A DNA stretch of 64,000 nt. It comes from an uncultured SAR116 cluster alpha proteobacterium. GTDB lineage: Bacteria; Pseudomonadota; Alphaproteobacteria; Puniceispirillales; GCA-002684695. The stretch's first letter is position 1; each line of letters opens with the position of its first letter. Position numbers and translations under genes: made by a program. Shown one piece after another: positions 60,375 to 64,000 of the stretch. The stretch covers positions 1 through 64,000 of the forward strand of contig CACMFN010000010.1 of the NCBI GenBank assembly GCA_902612965.1, in the 5' to 3' direction. Below the pieces are notes generated by a model. The model saw only the letters and a program-made list of their open reading frames with translations. It was not told the origin of the DNA and made no database searches.

Positions 60375-60402
60375 TTGAACTTTCCCATAAAATAAATATA
60401 AT
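60375..60402 (+). promoter_or_regulatory. Sigma70-type promoter for rpsF operon
   Basis: TTGAAC (60375-60380), 16-nt spacer, perfect TATAAT (60397-60402). Confidence 0.65.
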
Positions 60403-60417
60403 TGCCACTACAAAATT

Positions 60418-60475
60418 GCTCCTTGCCGGTTTATCCGGTTAGGACGTTTTAAACGTCTAAATAGCCAAAAGGAGA
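60418..60475 (+). promoter_or_regulatory. Structured rpsF 5' leader, candidate S6:S18 autoregulatory element
   Basis: CTCCTT (60419-60424) complementary to AAGGAG (60469-60474, includes Shine-Dalgarno); inner perfect hairpin GACGTTT-T-AAACGTC (60443-60457); CCGGTT repeated at 60426 and 60435. Confidence 0.6.
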
Positions 60476-60479
60476 AAAC

Positions 60480-60890
60480 ATGGCTTTCTATGAGAGTGTT
60501 GTAATAGCACGTCCTGAACTTACTGAAACTCAAATTGATAATCTTATAAACGATCTTTCTGAGATAATAACAAAAGACGGCGGTAAAGTTGTAAAAAAGG
60601 AACAATGGGGTTTAAGAAGTTTTGCTTATAAAATTAATAAAAATAAAAAAGGGCATTATTTTATGCTTAATCTTGACTCAGCTCCTACTATAATTTTTGA
60701 ATATGAAAGGCAAATGAGAATTAATGAGGATATTATTAGGTTTTTAACAATTAAGATTGATAAGATTGATGAAACCCCATCAATATTAAGCAATGAAAAC
60801 AGCAAACCAACGGAAGAAAATAAAATTAAGACAAAAGAAAACGATATTTATCAGAATAACGATAATATAGTGGAGAAAAATAATGAATGA
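60480..60890 (+). CDS. rpsF: 30S ribosomal protein S6
   Basis: [53 protein letters not shown]; polar C-terminal extension. Confidence 0.96.
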   Translation: MAFYESVVIARPELTETQIDNLINDLSEIITKDGGKVVKKEQWGLRSFAYKINKNKKGHYFMLNLDSAPTIIFEYERQMRINEDIIRFLTIKIDKIDETPSILSNENSKPTEENKIKTKENDIYQNNDNIVEKNNE

Positions 60891-61137
60891 TTTAAGCTTC
60901 AAAAATGATTCATCAAAAAAACCTTTTTTTAAAAGAAAAAAATCATGTCCTTTTTCTGGACCAAATGCACCTGTAATTGACTACAAAGATGTTAAATTAC
61001 TATCTCGATATGTTACTGAAAGAGGCAAAATCATTCCAAGCAGAATTTCATCAATATCAACGATTAAACAAAGAGAATTATCAAAAGCTATAAAACGTGC
61101 AAGATTTTTAGCTCTTATGCCTTATGTATCTTTATAA
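60883..61137 (+). CDS. rpsR: 30S ribosomal protein S18
   Basis: [62 protein letters not shown]. Confidence 0.97.
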   Translation: MNDLSFKNDSSKKPFFKRKKSCPFSGPNAPVIDYKDVKLLSRYVTERGKIIPSRISSISTIKQRELSKAIKRARFLALMPYVSL

Positions 61138-61163
61138 CACACAACTAATTTTAGAGTAAATTC

Positions 61164-61790
61164 ATGAATATTATACTAACAGAAAAAGTCAATAATTTAG
61201 GTAACTTAGGAGAAATTGTACATGTAAAACCGGGTTACGCTAGAAATTATCTACTGCCACAAGGAAAAGCTATTAGAGCAACTAAAGAAAATATTGAGAT
61301 TTTTGAAAAAGAGCGTTCTAAAAGAGAAGAAGACAACAATAAAAACAAAAGTGAGGCTGAAAAGCTGTCCAAAGAATTGAAAGATGTTTCTTTAATAATT
61401 TTAAGGCCAGCATCTGAGACAGGCCTGCTATACGGCTCAGTAAGTACAAGGGATATTTCAAAACTCCTTAAAGAAAAAAATCTCTCAATAACACATAAGC
61501 AAATAGTTTTAGAAAAAACTATAAAGGACTTGGGTATATATGAAATTGAAATTAAACTACACCCTGAAGTTGGTAAAAACATTAAACTTAATGTGGCAAG
61601 AACAGAAGAAGAGGCCTTAATTCAAGAAAAAACTGGCAAAGCAGTTGTTGAAAGTGTTGAAGAAAATAATGATGATAGTATTGACCCAAAAACTATTGAT
61701 GAAATTAGCATAGAAAATTTAGATGGGGATAAAGCATTAAATGAAATATCAAGTGACAATGACCCAAATCATAAATCTCCAAAAAATTAA
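61164..61790 (+). CDS. rplI: 50S ribosomal protein L9
   Basis: MNIILTEKVNNLGNLGEIVHVKPGYARNYLLPQGKAIRAT; acidic C-terminal extension. Confidence 0.96.
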   Translation: MNIILTEKVNNLGNLGEIVHVKPGYARNYLLPQGKAIRATKENIEIFEKERSKREEDNNKNKSEAEKLSKELKDVSLIILRPASETGLLYGSVSTRDISKLLKEKNLSITHKQIVLEKTIKDLGIYEIEIKLHPEVGKNIKLNVARTEEEALIQEKTGKAVVESVEENNDDSIDPKTIDEISIENLDGDKALNEISSDNDPNHKSPKN

Positions 61791-61990
61791 AAAAGATTCA
61801 TTTAAGTTAATTATAATATCTTTTTAATTATAATATTTTTTGATTTTCTTAACTGTAAAATAGTATAATTTAAAATTTTATATTTTATTTTCATAATAAA
61901 GTTTTTTAGTTACCATTATTACCATTATTAACAGTTAAATTTTAGAAATTTTATCTATTCTATAAATTTAATTTGCTATATCTTAATAGC

Positions 61991-63487
61991 ATGTCTTCAG
62001 AAGTTCAAAAAAGTGAAATTGGAAAAAATTTCCACAATGATAAAGAGTTACCTCAAAATATCGAGGCTGAACAGAATGTTTTAGGATCAATATTATATGA
62101 TAATGAATCATTTGATAAAATTTCAGAAAGCATTAAAGAAAATCACTTTTATGACCCTTTGCATAAAAAGATATTTAGTTCTTGTAGTAAACTTATAAAT
62201 AGAGGTCAATTAGCAAGCCCAATAACTTTAAAGGCATTTTTTTCAGAAGATGAGATAAATTTTTCTGAAATTGAAAGCAATAGGAATTATTTACAAAACC
62301 TAATTGATGGTGTTGGAAATTTTTCAGCAATAAAAGACTATGCGCTAGAAATTAAAGAGTGCTTCTTTAGAAGAGAGTTAATTCGAATAGGCTCTGAAAT
62401 GATAAAGGATGCATCTGACCTTAAAATTGAGGATATTTCTGAAAAACAAATTGAACAAGCTGAAAGCAAACTTTATGGACTCGCTGAAAATGGCCTTTTG
62501 GAGCAAGGTCCTAAAAATTTTGATATGGTGCTGACTGATACTATAAAACAAATAGACACAACACTGAAACATGACGGCAATCTCTCAGGATTAGATACTG
62601 GCCTTATTGATCTTAATTCAAAACTTGGTGGATTACATGCTTCAGATCTCCTGATAATCGCCGGGAGACCTGGGATGGGAAAGACCGCTTTAGCTACAAA
62701 TATTGCTTTTCATGTTGCATCACCAAATAACAAAATGGCTTCCAAACCTGTTTTATTTTTTTCTTTAGAAATGTCTTCAGTGCAACTTGCTACAAGAATA
62801 CTATCTGAAAGATCAAACATTGATTCAGAGCATTTAAGAACGGGAAAAAACTTAAATGAAAATGCTTATAACAAATTAATTAAAGCAAATACTAGTATTT
62901 ATGAGGCCCCTTTTTATATTGATGAAACCCCAGCCATATCTATTGCGCAAATTGCAAGTCGGTCTAGAAGGCTAAAGAGACAACTTAATGGTAACTTAGG
63001 TCTAATTGTTATAGACTATATCCAGTTAATCATGGGACTTAATAAAAATAATGAAAATAGAGTTCAGGAATTATCAACCATTACAAGAGGACTAAAAGCT
63101 ATTGCAAAAGAATTAAATATACCAGTAGTTGCATTATCTCAATTAAGTCGTGCTGTTGAACAAAGAGAGGATAAAAGACCTAATCTTGCTGATTTAAGGG
63201 AAAGTGGTTCTATTGAGCAAGATGCTGATGTTGTTATGTTTGTATTTAGGGAAGATTATTATCATGAAAAGATGGAGCCAATAAGAAAAAGTGGTGAAAC
63301 AGAGGAGCAACTTAACGAAAGATATGAAAATTGGAAATCTTATTATGAAAAAATAAAAGGTCAGGCTCAAATAATAATTGCAAAACAACGCCACGGACCA
63401 ATAGGAACTGTAAATTTATCTTTTAATGATAGATTTACAAAATTTGGAAATTTTATACGCAATGACAATATTCCTGAGGGATTTTAA
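61991..63487 (+). CDS. dnaB: Replicative DNA helicase DnaB
   Basis: LPQNIEAEQNVLGSILYDNESFDKI, LIIAGRPGMGKTALATNIAFHVA, LIVIDYIQLIMG, LADLRESGSIEQDADVVMFVFRE; start probably ATG 61991. Confidence 0.96.
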   Translation: MSSEVQKSEIGKNFHNDKELPQNIEAEQNVLGSILYDNESFDKISESIKENHFYDPLHKKIFSSCSKLINRGQLASPITLKAFFSEDEINFSEIESNRNYLQNLIDGVGNFSAIKDYALEIKECFFRRELIRIGSEMIKDASDLKIEDISEKQIEQAESKLYGLAENGLLEQGPKNFDMVLTDTIKQIDTTLKHDGNLSGLDTGLIDLNSKLGGLHASDLLIIAGRPGMGKTALATNIAFHVASPNNKMASKPVLFFSLEMSSVQLATRILSERSNIDSEHLRTGKNLNENAYNKLIKANTSIYEAPFYIDETPAISIAQIASRSRRLKRQLNGNLGLIVIDYIQLIMGLNKNNENRVQELSTITRGLKAIAKELNIPVVALSQLSRAVEQREDKRPNLADLRESGSIEQDADVVMFVFREDYYHEKMEPIRKSGETEEQLNERYENWKSYYEKIKGQAQIIIAKQRHGPIGTVNLSFNDRFTKFGNFIRNDNIPEGF

Positions 63488-63488
63488 T

Positions 63489-64000
63489 TTGAATCTATAT
63501 AATAAAGATTTCAAGAAGGGCAATACAATTCTTGAAATCAACATAAAAAAAATAACTAAAAATTATCTTTTTTTATCTAAATTTAATAAACCAGGTTTTA
63601 CAGCAGCAGTTGTAAAAGCTGATGCTTATGGTTGCGGTGTGAATGAGGTTTGTCCAATACTATCCAAATCTGGATGCAATTTTTTTTTTGTAGCAAAATT
63701 TGAAGAAGGTTTAGAGTTAAGAAAATACTTACCCAAGTCAAAAACTATAGCTATATTTGATGGATATTTAAATCCAACAAACTCTCTTTGGAAAGAGAAT
63801 AATTTAGTGCCAGTCTGCAATACTGTTGATCAGGTTTTAAATGCTTCAAAAGATAATATTTTATTTATGTTACATATTGATACAGGTATGAACCGACTAG
63901 GTTTATCTTGTAAGGAAGCTAAAATTCTTTTTGAAAGCAGTAAACTAAATTTTAAAAAACTAATCTTAATTTTATCTCATTTTGCATGTTCTGATAACAA
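63489..64000 (+). CDS. alr: Alanine racemase, partial (runs off window end; probable TTG start)
   Basis: Translated by hand: AAVVKADAYGCGVNEV (PLP-Lys motif), MLHIDTGMNRLGLS, LILSHFACSDN. Confidence 0.9.
   Translation, partial: MNLYNKDFKKGNTILEINIKKITKNYLFLSKFNKPGFTAAVVKADAYGCGVNEVCPILSKSGCNFFFVAKFEEGLELRKYLPKSKTIAIFDGYLNPTNSLWKENNLVPVCNTVDQVLNASKDNILFMLHIDTGMNRLGLSCKEAKILFESSKLNFKKLILILSHFACSDN

Noticed and set aside
60408-60605. Minus-strand 65-aa ORF over the rpsF leader
   Set aside because: Overlaps the rpsF start and structured leader; no supporting signal.
1-64000. tRNA/rRNA genes, CRISPR arrays, IS elements, prophage
   Set aside because: No tRNA-like GC-rich cloverleaf segments with TTC consensus, no regularly spaced repeats, no transposase, integrase or phage motifs seen; a tRNAscan/Infernal run would be needed to exclude them formally.

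Overview
AT-rich bacterial chromosome window. Gene content and order (gatCAB, ruvX-pyrB-pyrC'-plsY-topA, rnd, hda, purMN, lptFG-surA-ksgA, gmk/mltG/fab cluster, rpsF-rpsR-rplI-dnaB-alr) suggest a streamlined, probably marine alphaproteobacterium; this placement is inference. No rRNA, tRNA, CRISPR array, transposase or phage gene was recognised. The housekeeping blocks (about 32-64 kb) flank an accessory or catabolic block (about 6.8-31.8 kb). That block is two divergent gene runs sharing a control region at about 24.49-24.70 kb. The minus-strand run reads DUF1185 - EthD - prpC - prpD - ureidopropionase-type amidase - dihydropyrimidinase - NMT1/ThiY-type ABC importer - preT - preA - class III (beta-alanine type) aminotransferase - Ldh-family oxidoreductase and further genes. 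The plus-strand run reads BMP-type nucleoside/nucleobase ABC importer - cytosine deaminase-like amidohydrolase - MFS. I read this as an integrated nucleobase uptake and reductive pyrimidine catabolism island with a methylcitrate branch, which could take propionyl-CoA expected from thymine. Other points of interest: strong hairpins directly after both ABC solute-binding protein genes, a structured rpsF leader that pairs with its own Shine-Dalgarno, a PyrC' pseudo-dihydroorotase lacking HxH, lptD and pdxA missing from the position where they are often found, and a 43-aa aa3 oxidase subunit IV-like ORF absent from the supplied ORF track.
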